Shown here: positions 17,348-26,143 of the stretch, piece after piece
Numbering within the stretch: position 1 is the stretch's first letter
Layout of the letters: each line of letters starts with the position of its first letter
Assembly: GCA_929200395.1 (NCBI GenBank)
Contig: CAKMZJ010000002.1
Span: 25,847-68,567 of the forward strand
DNA: 42,721 bases
Reading direction: 5' to 3'
Source: Candidatus Gorgonimonas eunicellae
GTDB lineage: Bacteria; Pseudomonadota; Gammaproteobacteria; Pseudomonadales; Endozoicomonadaceae
Notes under the pieces: model-generated
Databases searched by the model: none
The model's input: the letters and a program-made list of their open reading frames with translations, nothing else
What the model was told of the DNA's origin: nothing
Position numbers and translations under genes: made by a program

Positions 17348-18430
17348 TTACCCTCTAATATGCCAAGAATAAATTATACTGCCAATCAAGCATAAAATTA
17401 ACGGTAGCAATAGGCAAAAAATAGGATGTATATTCAATACCAAACTCAAAGACCCCATGGTTTTTTGTAAAATAATAAAAGCAGATCCAAACACGATACC
17501 AAGCACAATTCTGATGCCTAAATTAGCCGTACGCATATTACCTGATATCACTTGCATACTGGCAAATATCAGTACTAAAATAACCAAAGGTTGTAATAAC
17601 TTCTTCCATAAAGATAATTGATACTCTTGAGACTGTATACTTTCTTGTTGTAAATACTTATTGTAGCTAATCAATTCCATTATTGATAAAAAATCTGGAG
17701 AAATAAGTGCTGTTTGTAGTATCTTTGTAGATAAAGATATATCCCAGACTAAAGAATCATAATACTCCTTAATATAACCTATGCTTTCTCCTGTAGCATT
17801 ATAATTAATAATATATTTATCAACATTAGTTAAAATCCAGTGCTTGCCCTCTACTATTTGAGCATAACTAGCTAAAATCAACTCTTGAAGACGCATGTCT
17901 TTGCTAAATACAAACCTAGAAATACCATTAACTTTGCCATTTAACTCTAATGAATTAATATTAATAAATTCATTATCATCTTTACGCCAAACACCTGTTA
18001 GAATTTTACTGCTTTTACTATTTACTAGTATTTTTTTATTTATTTCAGCCTTTCTTACTGCATATGGTGCTACAAACTCGCTTACTAACATACTAAATAA
18101 TATAATTATTATTAGTGCTTTGGATATCATTTTAAATATTTGCAGGTTGGAAACTCCTAACGATCGCATTGCAATTAACTCGTTATCTGCTGCAATGCCC
18201 CCTAGCCCTGATAAGCATCCAGTTAATGCTGCCACCGGCATAAATTCTTCGATATGCCGAGTAATATTTAGCAACACATAAATAGCAGCCCTGTACGCAG
18301 TATAATGATACTTGACATCTTCTAACTCAGATATAAAGGAAATTAAAAAATCTAATGATAATACCACGAATAAAACTACTATCGTAGCTAGCAATAGTTT
18401 TTTCCCTAAATATATTTCTAATTTTTCCAT
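17348..18430 (-). CDS. lptG: LPS export permease LptG
   Basis: An inner-membrane part of the LptB2FG ABC transporter that lifts lipopolysaccharide from the inner membrane to the periplasmic bridge. The 360 residues have three N-terminal helices (about 12-34, 62-85, 100-125), a large periplasmic domain, and three C-terminal helices after 275. The coupling segment DNELIAMRSLGVSNLQIFKM is typical of the LptF/LptG family. Length matches E. coli LptG (360). Its start overlaps the lptF stop by 13 bases, so the two are translationally coupled. No unusual features. Confidence 0.9.
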   Translation of the reverse strand: MEKLEIYLGKKLLLATIVVLFVVLSLDFLISFISELEDVKYHYTAYRAAIYVLLNITRHIEEFMPVAALTGCLSGLGGIAADNELIAMRSLGVSNLQIFKMISKALIIIILFSMLVSEFVAPYAVRKAEINKKILVNSKSSKILTGVWRKDDNEFININSLELNGKVNGISRFVFSKDMRLQELILASYAQIVEGKHWILTNVDKYIINYNATGESIGYIKEYYDSLVWDISLSTKILQTALISPDFLSIMELISYNKYLQQESIQSQEYQLSLWKKLLQPLVILVLIFASMQVISGNMRTANLGIRIVLGIVFGSAFIILQKTMGSLSLVLNIHPIFCLLLPLILCLIGSIIYSWHIRG

Positions 18431-19539
18431 AAATAATATTTTCTATACATCAAATAATTTTTAATTGAGTTAAAAAAATAAAAAAATGCTACTAGTAGCC
18501 CCATTACAATATGAACAACCCATATTGTATATGAATAATTAACACCATATTTTTCAATGTTATTTCTGCAATATACAAGCAAAGCTAAATAAAATAAATA
18601 TGCTAATATACCAAATGGTAATCTAGTAAATCTACTTTTTCGTACCTCGCCTTTAGATAATATAAAAGCAAGTATCGTAATAATAATAACAACAATTGGC
18701 ATTGATATACGCCATAATAATTCAGCTCTATCTTGAACATCTAAGGATTGCAATAAAGTACTAGTAGGCAATGCCTGCTTGCGATCAATTTCTTGAAATA
18801 CAGAGGAAAACTGTAATTTAACCGCACATTTTTCAAAAGATACACTACGAGATACACCGCTAAGCTTAGTTATATCATATCTATTACCAGATTCTAAAAT
18901 CAAGAATTTATCTTTTACTTTGCTATCATTGTCTCTATCATGGTCAATATATGCATGCTCAGCTAATAAGATTATAAAGCTATCATTTTCTTTATAATCT
19001 TGATAAGCAATAAAAACATTACCTATGTTTTCTTTATCTTTATCAATTGATTCAGCGTATATAACTTTTTTACCGCCTATTTTTTTAAACTTTTTCTGAG
19101 TTAAAACTTCAAATTTATTTTCAGATATTTGTTTTTGCAATATTGTTTCAACCTTAGTAAGGCCTAAAGGCGATAAATAGAAACTAAAATACACAACTAT
19201 TATTGTAATAATGCTAGCCGGCAATAAAGTTGTTGCCAATACTTTATGCTCAGAAATACCACAAGCATATAAGATTACCATTTCTTGATTAGCATATAAA
19301 TTTCCATATGTAACTATTATACTGATTAATAGTCCAAGTGGTAAAATCATTGTTAAAAATTCAGGTAGTCTCCATAACATAATACTTAAAGCAAAACTTA
19401 ACTTTAATGATCCTGTAGCAACATCTTCTAGATAATTAACAAATCTAGAGCTAGCAATAATAATTAAAATAATAAGAGAAATTACTATTGCATTCTGTAA
19501 AACTTGTTTTGATAAGTATCTAGTTAATAAAAAGTGCAT
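18418..19539 (-). CDS. lptF: LPS export permease LptF
   Basis: The partner of LptG in the LPS exporter. The 373 residues show the YjgP/YjgQ topology: helices near 15-30, 50-75 and 100-125, a periplasmic beta-jellyroll region, and three helices after 270. The coupling segment NQEMVILYACGISEHKVL is conserved. The length fits the E. coli protein (366). First gene of a two-gene operon, divergent from pyrE with a 202-base gap that should hold both promoters. Its presence implies the organism makes lipopolysaccharide or lipooligosaccharide. Confidence 0.9.
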   Translation of the reverse strand: MHFLLTRYLSKQVLQNAIVISLIILIIIASSRFVNYLEDVATGSLKLSFALSIMLWRLPEFLTMILPLGLLISIIVTYGNLYANQEMVILYACGISEHKVLATTLLPASIITIIVVYFSFYLSPLGLTKVETILQKQISENKFEVLTQKKFKKIGGKKVIYAESIDKDKENIGNVFIAYQDYKENDSFIILLAEHAYIDHDRDNDSKVKDKFLILESGNRYDITKLSGVSRSVSFEKCAVKLQFSSVFQEIDRKQALPTSTLLQSLDVQDRAELLWRISMPIVVIIITILAFILSKGEVRKSRFTRLPFGILAYLFYLALLVYCRNNIEKYGVNYSYTIWVVHIVMGLLVAFFYFFNSIKNYLMYRKYYLWKN

Positions 19540-19741
19540 TCCTTAACCACCTAAATATATTGTTTTGTACACATTACTATCGCCAATAATAGTGTTTAAT
19601 TTTTTTATTTATGCTGATATTATCAAAATGCTATAATAATAGCAATTTAAGCTTAAAATGTTATTTAATTTAAGGTAGAATACCTAACTACTTATCATTC
19701 GAAAACTTCCATAAAGACGTTTAACATTTTATTGAGATATC

Positions 19742-20389
19742 ATGAAAGAATACAAAAAAAATTTTATAGACTACGCTATAAATATCGAAGCACTTAAATT
19801 TGGATCGTTCGAATTAAAATCGGGAAGGCACTCTCCATATTTTTTTAATATGGGTTGTTTTAATACAGGAAAATCAATACAAAAACTAGGATACTTCTAT
19901 GCTCAAGCTATAATTGATAGCAATATAGAGTTTGACTGCATATTCGGGCCAGCATACAAAGGTATACCTCTAGTTATAGCTACATCAATAGCTTTAAATA
20001 AACTATTAGATAAAGATATACCATGGAGTTTTAATCGTAAAGAAGCTAAACAACATGGCGAAGGAGGAGTATTTGTAGGCAGTAAATTACATGGTAAAGT
20101 ATTAATTATTGATGATGTAATTACCTCAGGTAAAGCAATTAATGAAGCCATAACGCTGATTAAAACTGACAAAAATGCAGAGATATCAGGATGTTTAGTA
20201 AGCTTAGACCGACAAGAAAAAAGCTTAAATAGTAATCTATCATCTATAGAGCAAATTAGCTTAGATAACAACATACAGGTCACAAGTATAGTTAAGCTAC
20301 AAGATTTAATTGAATACTCTAAAGATAACTCAAATTTAAAACATTACCATCAAGAGATAGAAGATTATAAAAATAAATACGGCGTATAA
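19742..20389 (+). CDS. pyrE: Orotate phosphoribosyltransferase
   Basis: Makes orotidine monophosphate from orotate and PRPP in pyrimidine synthesis. The 215 residues align closely with E. coli PyrE (213), including LKSGRxSPYFFN (26-37), FGPAYKGIPL (70-79), FNRKEAKxHGEGG (99-111) and the PRPP loop VLIIDDVITSGKA (120-132). The start has TTGAGAT 6 bases upstream. It is divergent from lptF and convergent with gspD; the stops of pyrE and gspD lie 62 bases apart across a hairpin repeat. Strong evidence for a gammaproteobacterial source. Confidence 0.95.
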   Translation: MKEYKKNFIDYAINIEALKFGSFELKSGRHSPYFFNMGCFNTGKSIQKLGYFYAQAIIDSNIEFDCIFGPAYKGIPLVIATSIALNKLLDKDIPWSFNRKEAKQHGEGGVFVGSKLHGKVLIIDDVITSGKAINEAITLIKTDKNAEISGCLVSLDRQEKSLNSNLSSIEQISLDNNIQVTSIVKLQDLIEYSKDNSNLKHYHQEIEDYKNKYGV

Positions 20390-20398
20390 TTCTATATA

Positions 20399-20450
20399 TA
20401 CGTGGCAGTTGGAAATGCTAGAAGTGCGAGTTTTCATCTGCCACGTGTAT
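20399..20450. repeat. Dispersed hairpin repeat, copy 3 (complete)
   Basis: ACGTGGCAG (20400-20408) and CTGCCACGT (20438-20446) are perfect inverted arms. Between them lies TTGGAAATGCTAG with a partly complementary right side. It fills the gap between convergent pyrE and gspD, where it could stop transcription from both sides. It shares the arm and core with the elements near 6552, 6903 and 42661. Confidence 0.7.
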
Positions 20451-20451
20451 T

Positions 20452-22518
20452 TTACATAGTACCAGTGTAATCTATAAGGTTTTGATAATCATCTGGCATA
20501 TTAATTATATTAGCGTTTTTCTTATTAGCTCCTATAATCTTTAAATTATTATATTTATCTTTTGTTAATTCACTTAACTCATTAGCAGACGCGACAATTG
20601 TTGGTCGTAAAAACAACATAAGGTTTTTCTTATTAGCGGTCTTGCCATTTTGAGTGAATAATAGCTTACCTAAAATAGGTATATCTCCTAAAATAGGAAT
20701 TTTACTTTTACTATTGCCATTAGTGCTTTGTATTAATCCACCTATTACTATAGTTTGTCCGTTTTCTACTAAAACAGTAGTTTTTAATGATCTATTTTTA
20801 TAAACAATACCATCGTCATACAATTTAGACGCTGATAGATCTACATTTGAGACTTCTTGTTCTATAGACAACCTTAAACTATTGCCAGCATTGATATGTG
20901 GAGTAATTTTTAACTGAATCCCCACGTCTTTTCTTTCTCTAGTGACAAAAGGACTCTGTTGTCCTGCTGTAGTTTGATAAGCTCCGGTTTTAATTGGAAT
21001 ATTTTCACCAACTAAAAACTCTGATTTAGTATTGTCTAAAGTTAATATACTAGGTGTAGAAAGTATATTATTCTTACCATCTGTTCTCAGAGCCTTAACT
21101 ACCGAGCCTAAACTACCAATCTTAATATCTAACTTGCCATGTTTAAATCCTTCATGAGACATATTTACTGAAAGCAACCCGCCATCAGGATTTATATTGC
21201 TATCGTGTGCTAAACCTTGCCAATTAATACCAAAGTCACTCGATAAATCGTCACTTACCTCAACAATGACTGCTTCTAAGAGAACTTGAGATCTAGGGAT
21301 ATCTAATTTATGAACTATACCTTCTAATTCTTTAAGAATATCTGGATCTGCTATCATTACCAAAGCATTTTGCGATACATCAGGTTTAACAAATACGCCA
21401 GGTGCTTGAGCTGCATAGGTATAACCACCAGATTTTGATACATTAGATTGCATTAACCCTTGAGGTCTACCATTGCTAGATTTTTTAGCTCCTTTGGCAC
21501 TTATTAGTGAATTAGAAGCTTCAGCTAATATTTCAGCTATATTTTGAGCATCAGCATGCTTTAAAAACATTACCTTTGTAGTATTTTTTTGTGCTCTGCT
21601 GTTATCTAAAATAGCAACAAGTTTTTTAATTTGGTCTCTTTTACCCTGATTACCCTTAACAACTAAGCGATTGCTGTTTTCATCTGCAATTATTTGTAAG
21701 ACTGCGGTATTATTTACCCTAAAATTTAAAGTGCTATTAATAATATTTGCTACATCTGTTACCCAAGCATGCTCTAATTGAATAACTTCGTAATCACTAG
21801 CTGTATCTATACTTGTTAATAATTCTTTTGCTTTTTCTACATTCTCTAATAAGTCAGATACTATAACTGAATTTGATGCAATAGAACCTGCAACATGACC
21901 AAATGATGATATTAACGGTTTAATAATAGAAACAGCTTCCATTGCTGGAATATTTTTTAATTCAATTACTTGAGTACAGTTGACACCATGAACACCTGAT
22001 TCACTTCCAAAACTTGCAGAGTTTTTAGATGACGCTTGAGGTATTATATTGATTACATCCCCTTTATAAATAACCGCATAACCATTTACTGACATAACTT
22101 GACAAAATACTTCAAATACATCGTTAGCACTAAGTGCTTTAGAAGATAAGACTGTAACAGTGTTGCCACCCTTTATTTTAGGGTCAATAACAATTGTCTT
22201 GCCTACAATTTTAGCTATTTGATTGATAAATTCTCGAATGTCTGTATTTTTCTGAGTTATATGCCATAATTTTTCTTGAACAGCTTTGTCTTTTAGAGCT
22301 GGTTTATTCTTTTTTTCAGATTCAATGTTCTGCTCTAAGTCTTTATTAATTCGCGAGTCTTTAGTACCTTCGATTAAATCAACTTGAGATGCAGAATTAA
22401 CTAATTTTAATTGTTCTTGTAACTCTTGTTTTGAATCTTTTTGCAATGCTAATCCATTAAAAATGAAAGCACTCATTAGTAAAATTATAATATTAGTTTT
22501 TTTAAACATTTTATTCAT
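20452..22518 (-). CDS. gspD: Type II secretion secretin GspD
   Basis: The outer-membrane ring of the type II secretion system, releasing folded proteins from the periplasm. The 688 residues have a signal peptide (1 to about 24), an N0 domain with VIDPKIKGGNTVTVLS (about 110-126), N1 to N3 domains with the repeating VIxLxNxxA pattern, and the secretin barrel near 430-660. The barrel includes VGENIPI, VGIQLKITPHIN, VENGQTIVIGGLI and IPILGDIPILGKLLF. A Ser/Gly/Lys-rich insert interrupts N3. Length is normal for GspD. Its gap to gspC holds palindromes, so it may have its own promoter. The rest of the secretion operon is elsewhere. Confidence 0.93.
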   Translation of the reverse strand: MNKMFKKTNIIILLMSAFIFNGLALQKDSKQELQEQLKLVNSASQVDLIEGTKDSRINKDLEQNIESEKKNKPALKDKAVQEKLWHITQKNTDIREFINQIAKIVGKTIVIDPKIKGGNTVTVLSSKALSANDVFEVFCQVMSVNGYAVIYKGDVINIIPQASSKNSASFGSESGVHGVNCTQVIELKNIPAMEAVSIIKPLISSFGHVAGSIASNSVIVSDLLENVEKAKELLTSIDTASDYEVIQLEHAWVTDVANIINSTLNFRVNNTAVLQIIADENSNRLVVKGNQGKRDQIKKLVAILDNSRAQKNTTKVMFLKHADAQNIAEILAEASNSLISAKGAKKSSNGRPQGLMQSNVSKSGGYTYAAQAPGVFVKPDVSQNALVMIADPDILKELEGIVHKLDIPRSQVLLEAVIVEVSDDLSSDFGINWQGLAHDSNINPDGGLLSVNMSHEGFKHGKLDIKIGSLGSVVKALRTDGKNNILSTPSILTLDNTKSEFLVGENIPIKTGAYQTTAGQQSPFVTRERKDVGIQLKITPHINAGNSLRLSIEQEVSNVDLSASKLYDDGIVYKNRSLKTTVLVENGQTIVIGGLIQSTNGNSKSKIPILGDIPILGKLLFTQNGKTANKKNLMLFLRPTIVASANELSELTKDKYNNLKIIGANKKNANIINMPDDYQNLIDYTGTM

Positions 22519-22603
22519 ATATTCTTACGCCGGCCTTTGCAGGTTGTTAAATAGATTTTACTATTTTAAAATATTTCCTTAAAAGCACTATAATTCTGCA
22601 TGT

Positions 22604-22620
22604 ATCATAATAATTATGAT
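22604..22620. promoter_or_regulatory. Perfect palindrome upstream of gspD
   Basis: ATCATAAT-A-ATTATGAT is a 17-base perfect palindrome 86 bases before the gspD start. It has the look of an operator, loosely like an iron-box or LysR site, but no protein can be named. AT-rich composition raises the chance of coincidence. Confidence 0.35.
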
Positions 22621-22681
22621 AAAATACATTGTTTTATTGCTTATTAATTATGGGTCATTAATATATCACTTACACATGACT

Positions 22682-22696
22682 GTTATTATTAATAAC
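22682..22696. promoter_or_regulatory. Palindrome between gspC and gspD
   Basis: GTTATTA-T-TAATAAC is a perfect 15-base palindrome just after the gspC stop. It may be an operator or part of a weak hairpin. The T-run beside it (22707-22712) lies on the strand opposite to the gsp transcripts. Confidence 0.3.
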
Positions 22697-22709
22697 TGTT
22701 AAATATTTT

Positions 22710-23213
22710 TTATGGAGTTAGTGATAATTTATCTTGTAAGCATAACTTTTCTAAATTATTATTAGTTTTAATAATAATATGATCATTATTTATTCCATAA
22801 AGATATCCACCACCAGGAATATGATCACCTATAAAATAAATTTTTGTTTGCCCTTTAAAGCTTATAATAACACTGCCTAAATTTTTATTTCCTGCTCCTA
22901 AGTTAGAAAGTATTCCTTTTAACACTAAATCTCTTTTAGCAACAGGTAATTCTTTATTAGACGGCTGTTTAACAGCTTTATTGTCTAATTCATAGTTTTC
23001 TCCAAATACTAATTTAAACTTATTATACTGAAATACTTCCGGTTTAAAAGAGTAAGCTTCTATTTTCTTTGTAGATATTTCTATATTTTGCAGTAATTTT
23101 GTATAATTATTGAGATTAATCGCCTCTACCATTATATTTAATAAAACTATCACAAGTGCAATAGCAAAAATTATCTGCTTATTTATTTTATTTATATAGT
23201 TAGCTCTGACCAT
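22710..23213 (-). CDS. gspC: Type II secretion inner-membrane protein GspC (short)
   Basis: GspC links the inner-membrane platform to the GspD secretin. The 167 residues have a short cytoplasmic start, one membrane helix (about 14-33), a linker, and the homology region near 94-165 with LVLKGILSNLGAGNKNLGSV and KIYFIGDHIPGGGYLYGINN, the typical GspC beta domain. It lacks the C-terminal PDZ or coiled-coil domain, so it is much shorter than the roughly 270-300-residue proteins of Vibrio or E. coli; short forms occur elsewhere. It is upstream of gspD with 191 bases between. Weak ribosome site before the ATG. Confidence 0.8.
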   Translation of the reverse strand: MVRANYINKINKQIIFAIALVIVLLNIMVEAINLNNYTKLLQNIEISTKKIEAYSFKPEVFQYNKFKLVFGENYELDNKAVKQPSNKELPVAKRDLVLKGILSNLGAGNKNLGSVIISFKGQTKIYFIGDHIPGGGYLYGINNDHIIIKTNNNLEKLCLQDKLSLTP

Positions 23214-23387
23214 TTCTATAGCCCATAAACAATTAGAATGAATTTAATAAAAATATTACAAGTATTTATGTATCACAATATAGCACGTCAATTAATAATT
23301 ATTTTAAGTTGCGCTCTCAATACTTTTTACTTGAAGATTAGCTTTGTCAGCAAGTAGATATTTTATCTATAAACTAAGAACTATTTT

Positions 23388-23413
23388 ATGCAGTTAAAAA
23401 ACAATAACTGCAT
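23388..23413. repeat. Hairpin upstream of gspC
   Basis: ATGCAGTTA and TAACTGCAT form a perfect nine-base stem with an eight-base A-rich loop. On the minus strand it would lie in the leader of gspC about 175 bases before its start. It could be an operator, a leader hairpin or the terminator of nhaA. Confidence 0.4.
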
Positions 23414-23582
23414 CTATAAAACATGCTACTATTCATAACCGATAAAACTAAAACAATCAGCTCTAAAATGATATTTAAGCAAACATCTACATACAGCTAA
23501 GTAACTGCTAGTTATTTTATCACTCATAAAATAAGATAACAAGAAAAACCTTTGTTTGTTGTATCTCTACCCATTAGTATTT

Positions 23583-23607
23583 ATATATCTTCTACTTGAA
23601 GATATAT
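23583..23607. repeat. Perfect hairpin after nhaA (CTTC-TACTT-GAAG type)
   Basis: ATATATCTTC (23583-23592) and GAAGATATAT (23598-23607) form a perfect ten-base stem with loop TACTT. It lies 8 bases beyond the nhaA stop and may end its transcript. The core CTTCTACYTGAAGATATAT is shared with 10851-10870 and loosely with 2866-2883. Confidence 0.55.
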
Positions 23608-23614
23608 CTTTTCA

Positions 23615-24826
23615 TCAGTTAGTTTTTGGCTTATTAGAAGCTAGTTTAAGGACTAAGATACCAACTACCGCCGATAGAATTGACCCTATTAATATTCCCA
23701 CTCTGTTGGCATCAATAATATGAGGCAAAGCCCCCTCAAAAGCTAAAGAACTAATAAATAAACTCATAGTAAACCCTATACCACATAAAATAGCGGCACC
23801 ATATAATTGTAACCATGTTGTATTATCGGGTAGTTTCGTTAATTTTAGCTTTGCCCCTATATAACTAAATAAAAATACTCCTAATTGTTTACCAAAAAAC
23901 AACGCAGCTATAATGCCTAAAGTGATAGTCGATGATAAATCATTAGCGTCCAAATCTTTAAATATCACCCCTGAATTAGTAAAAGCAAATAGAGGCAATA
24001 CAAAATAATTTACTTTATCATGCAATAGAGAAGTTAAACTAGCTGAAGGAGAATAGCTTTTTTTCTCAGTTTTGTTTTTGTCTTTACATTTAACTTCTTG
24101 AGGGATTGTCATTGCAATCAATACTCCTGCTAAAGTTGCATGAATGCCTGATTTTAATAAAGCTATCCACATACATAAACCTAGTATTGAATACCAAAAA
24201 AGCTTTCTCACATGTAATAAATTTAATATTAATAAGCCAGCAAAACACCCTAGTGCTATAGCTAGAGAAAATAAAGATATTTTTGCTGTATAGAAAAAAG
24301 CAATAATTAAAATAGCGCCTAAATCATCGACAATAGCTAGTGTTAATAAAAATGTTTTGAGCGATGCAGGCACTCGATTGCCTAAAATAGATATCACACC
24401 AACAGCAAATGCTATATCAGTTGCAGCTGGAATCGCCCATCCTTTTAATGCTATTGGATCATGATGAGGAAACTGAGTAACCCCATAAAAAATCAATGCA
24501 GGCACAACTATACCCCCAATAGCACCTAATACAGGCAACATTATATTCTTAATGCTACGTAACTCTCCTATTAGGACTTCTTTTTTTATTTCTAGACCCA
24601 CATTAAGAAAGAACAAACCCATTAGTCCGTCATTTATCCATAAAAGAACATTTTTGTGTAGCTCAATTGGACCAATAGTTAATTCAACAGGAGTATTAAG
24701 AAAAGCATTATAGTATTCTCCAAGAGGAGAATTAACCAAAATAAGTGCAATAAAAGTACAGGCAAATAACAAAACACTCACCGCATAGTCTTTTTTAAAA
24801 AATTTATCCAAATAACTACTATGCAT
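23615..24826 (-). CDS. nhaA: Na+/H+ antiporter NhaA
   Basis: Exchanges external protons for internal sodium across the inner membrane, for pH and salt balance. The 403 residues have about 12 hydrophobic segments. Conserved parts are FFLNVGLEIKKE (72-83) before the AIGG segment, ATDIAFAVGVISIL (135-148) with Asp137 and LAIVDDLGAI with Asp167 and Asp168, matching the E. coli ion-binding residues D133, D163 and D164. A short insert with KCKDKNKTEKK sits in the middle loop. SD AAGGAG lies just before the ATG. It is divergent from cysB, with 240 bases between them. Confidence 0.94.
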   Translation of the reverse strand: MHSSYLDKFFKKDYAVSVLLFACTFIALILVNSPLGEYYNAFLNTPVELTIGPIELHKNVLLWINDGLMGLFFLNVGLEIKKEVLIGELRSIKNIMLPVLGAIGGIVVPALIFYGVTQFPHHDPIALKGWAIPAATDIAFAVGVISILGNRVPASLKTFLLTLAIVDDLGAILIIAFFYTAKISLFSLAIALGCFAGLLILNLLHVRKLFWYSILGLCMWIALLKSGIHATLAGVLIAMTIPQEVKCKDKNKTEKKSYSPSASLTSLLHDKVNYFVLPLFAFTNSGVIFKDLDANDLSSTITLGIIAALFFGKQLGVFLFSYIGAKLKLTKLPDNTTWLQLYGAAILCGIGFTMSLFISSLAFEGALPHIIDANRVGILIGSILSAVVGILVLKLASNKPKTN

Positions 24827-25066
24827 TTTATCTCCTTTAAGTCATCTTCATTAAATAAATATGTTGGTCATTATACTATTTTCTTAAGTACTTTTAAAGA
24901 GTAATCTAAGATATAGTATATATTGTTATTAAAATATACATTTTGCTAGCTGATACAGATTACAAATATTAGCTCTTAAATCAGCTAACACTTAACAACA
25001 GATAACATTATCTCGTAACTTTGACTATATTTATTACTAGAATATCGATTAAACTTGGAGATAATA

Positions 25067-26044
25067 ATGAATTTAAAACAGCTAAAGTATACAATAGAGG
25101 TATTTCGTAACAAACTTAACGTCTCTCTTACTGCAAAAAAACTTCATACATCACAGCCTGGAATAAGTAAGCAAATTCGCTTACTTGAGGAAGAATTAGG
25201 AACAGAAATATTTTATAGAAATGGCAAACACCTTAAAAAAACTACATTTGCAGGAAAAAAAATAATTGATAACATTAGCAAAATTTTATATAAAATCGAT
25301 GATATAAAAAAAATAGCGGAGGAATATAATGACGAAAAGAAAGGTTGTCTTGATATTGCCACAACCCAAACTCAAAAAAGATATATACAAACAGATGTAG
25401 TAAAACAATTTATTAGCCTGTTTCCAGAAATATCATTAAAAATACACAACATACCAGATACCAGTATTATGCAAGATCTTTTAGATGATACTTATGATTT
25501 TGCTATCTTTTCTTCGGAAATAAAAAACAACAATAACAATAGCTTAGTGATACCATGCTTTCATTGGAAATTATCAATAATAACACCTAAAAACCATCCT
25601 TTAACTAAAATAACTAATTTCAATATACAAGTATTATCTAGCTATAATTTACTAACATATACAAAGCACTGCAATGGTCATGCCTCTATAGATAAAGCTT
25701 TCCGTAAAGCCGGAATATCTCCGCAAATTATTTTTACATCGATGGATACTAACTCTATTAAAAACTATGTGCGTATGAATTTAGGAGTAGGAATTATCGC
25801 CTATTTAGAATACGACCCCAATTTAGATGCAGATTTAACCATAATAGATGCCTCGCATATCTTTGATCTTTCCACCACTTTTATTGCTTTTCATAAAGGT
25901 GCGTTTTTTAGAAATTATATGTATAAATTTATCGAATTAATGGCCCCACATTTAACTAAAGATAAACTTATCGATCTAATAGAAGAACAAGACCATAAAA
26001 AACAAGAGACAGCCTTGATATTAGATAATATTTCTATCTACTAA
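25067..26044 (+). CDS. cysB: LysR-type regulator of the CysB group
   Basis: A DNA-binding regulator; E. coli CysB activates sulfate uptake and cysteine synthesis in response to N-acetylserine. The 325 residues match E. coli CysB (324) in nearly every block. The winged helix at 1-60 holds LKQLKYTIEVF and TSQPGISKQIRLLEEELG. The ligand domain has ATTQTQKRYI, PCFHWKLSI, NYVRMNLGVGIIAYLE and MYKFIELMAPHLT. I chose the ATG at 25067, with TTGGAGA seven bases upstream, over an in-frame TTG at 25055. No cysteine genes lie nearby, so its targets are elsewhere; it may also control nhaA, which is divergent. Confidence 0.88.
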   Translation: MNLKQLKYTIEVFRNKLNVSLTAKKLHTSQPGISKQIRLLEEELGTEIFYRNGKHLKKTTFAGKKIIDNISKILYKIDDIKKIAEEYNDEKKGCLDIATTQTQKRYIQTDVVKQFISLFPEISLKIHNIPDTSIMQDLLDDTYDFAIFSSEIKNNNNNSLVIPCFHWKLSIITPKNHPLTKITNFNIQVLSSYNLLTYTKHCNGHASIDKAFRKAGISPQIIFTSMDTNSIKNYVRMNLGVGIIAYLEYDPNLDADLTIIDASHIFDLSTTFIAFHKGAFFRNYMYKFIELMAPHLTKDKLIDLIEEQDHKKQETALILDNISIY

Positions 26045-26143
26045 AAAGTAATACAGCTATAAAGCCATTGATAAATCACACTACATTAGTGCTTTTGTCT
26101 CAATATACATATAATTTTTTAACTAGCAAAATACTTAGATAAC

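Larger units (their letters stand above)
23214..23614. other. Non-coding gap with two hairpins
   Basis: About 400 bases between gspC and nhaA, both on the minus strand. It contains a hairpin ATGCAGTTA/TAACTGCAT (23388-23396 and 23405-23413, loop 8) and the perfect hairpin at 23583-23607. The promoter of gspC should lie here. No gene seen. Confidence 0.55.
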
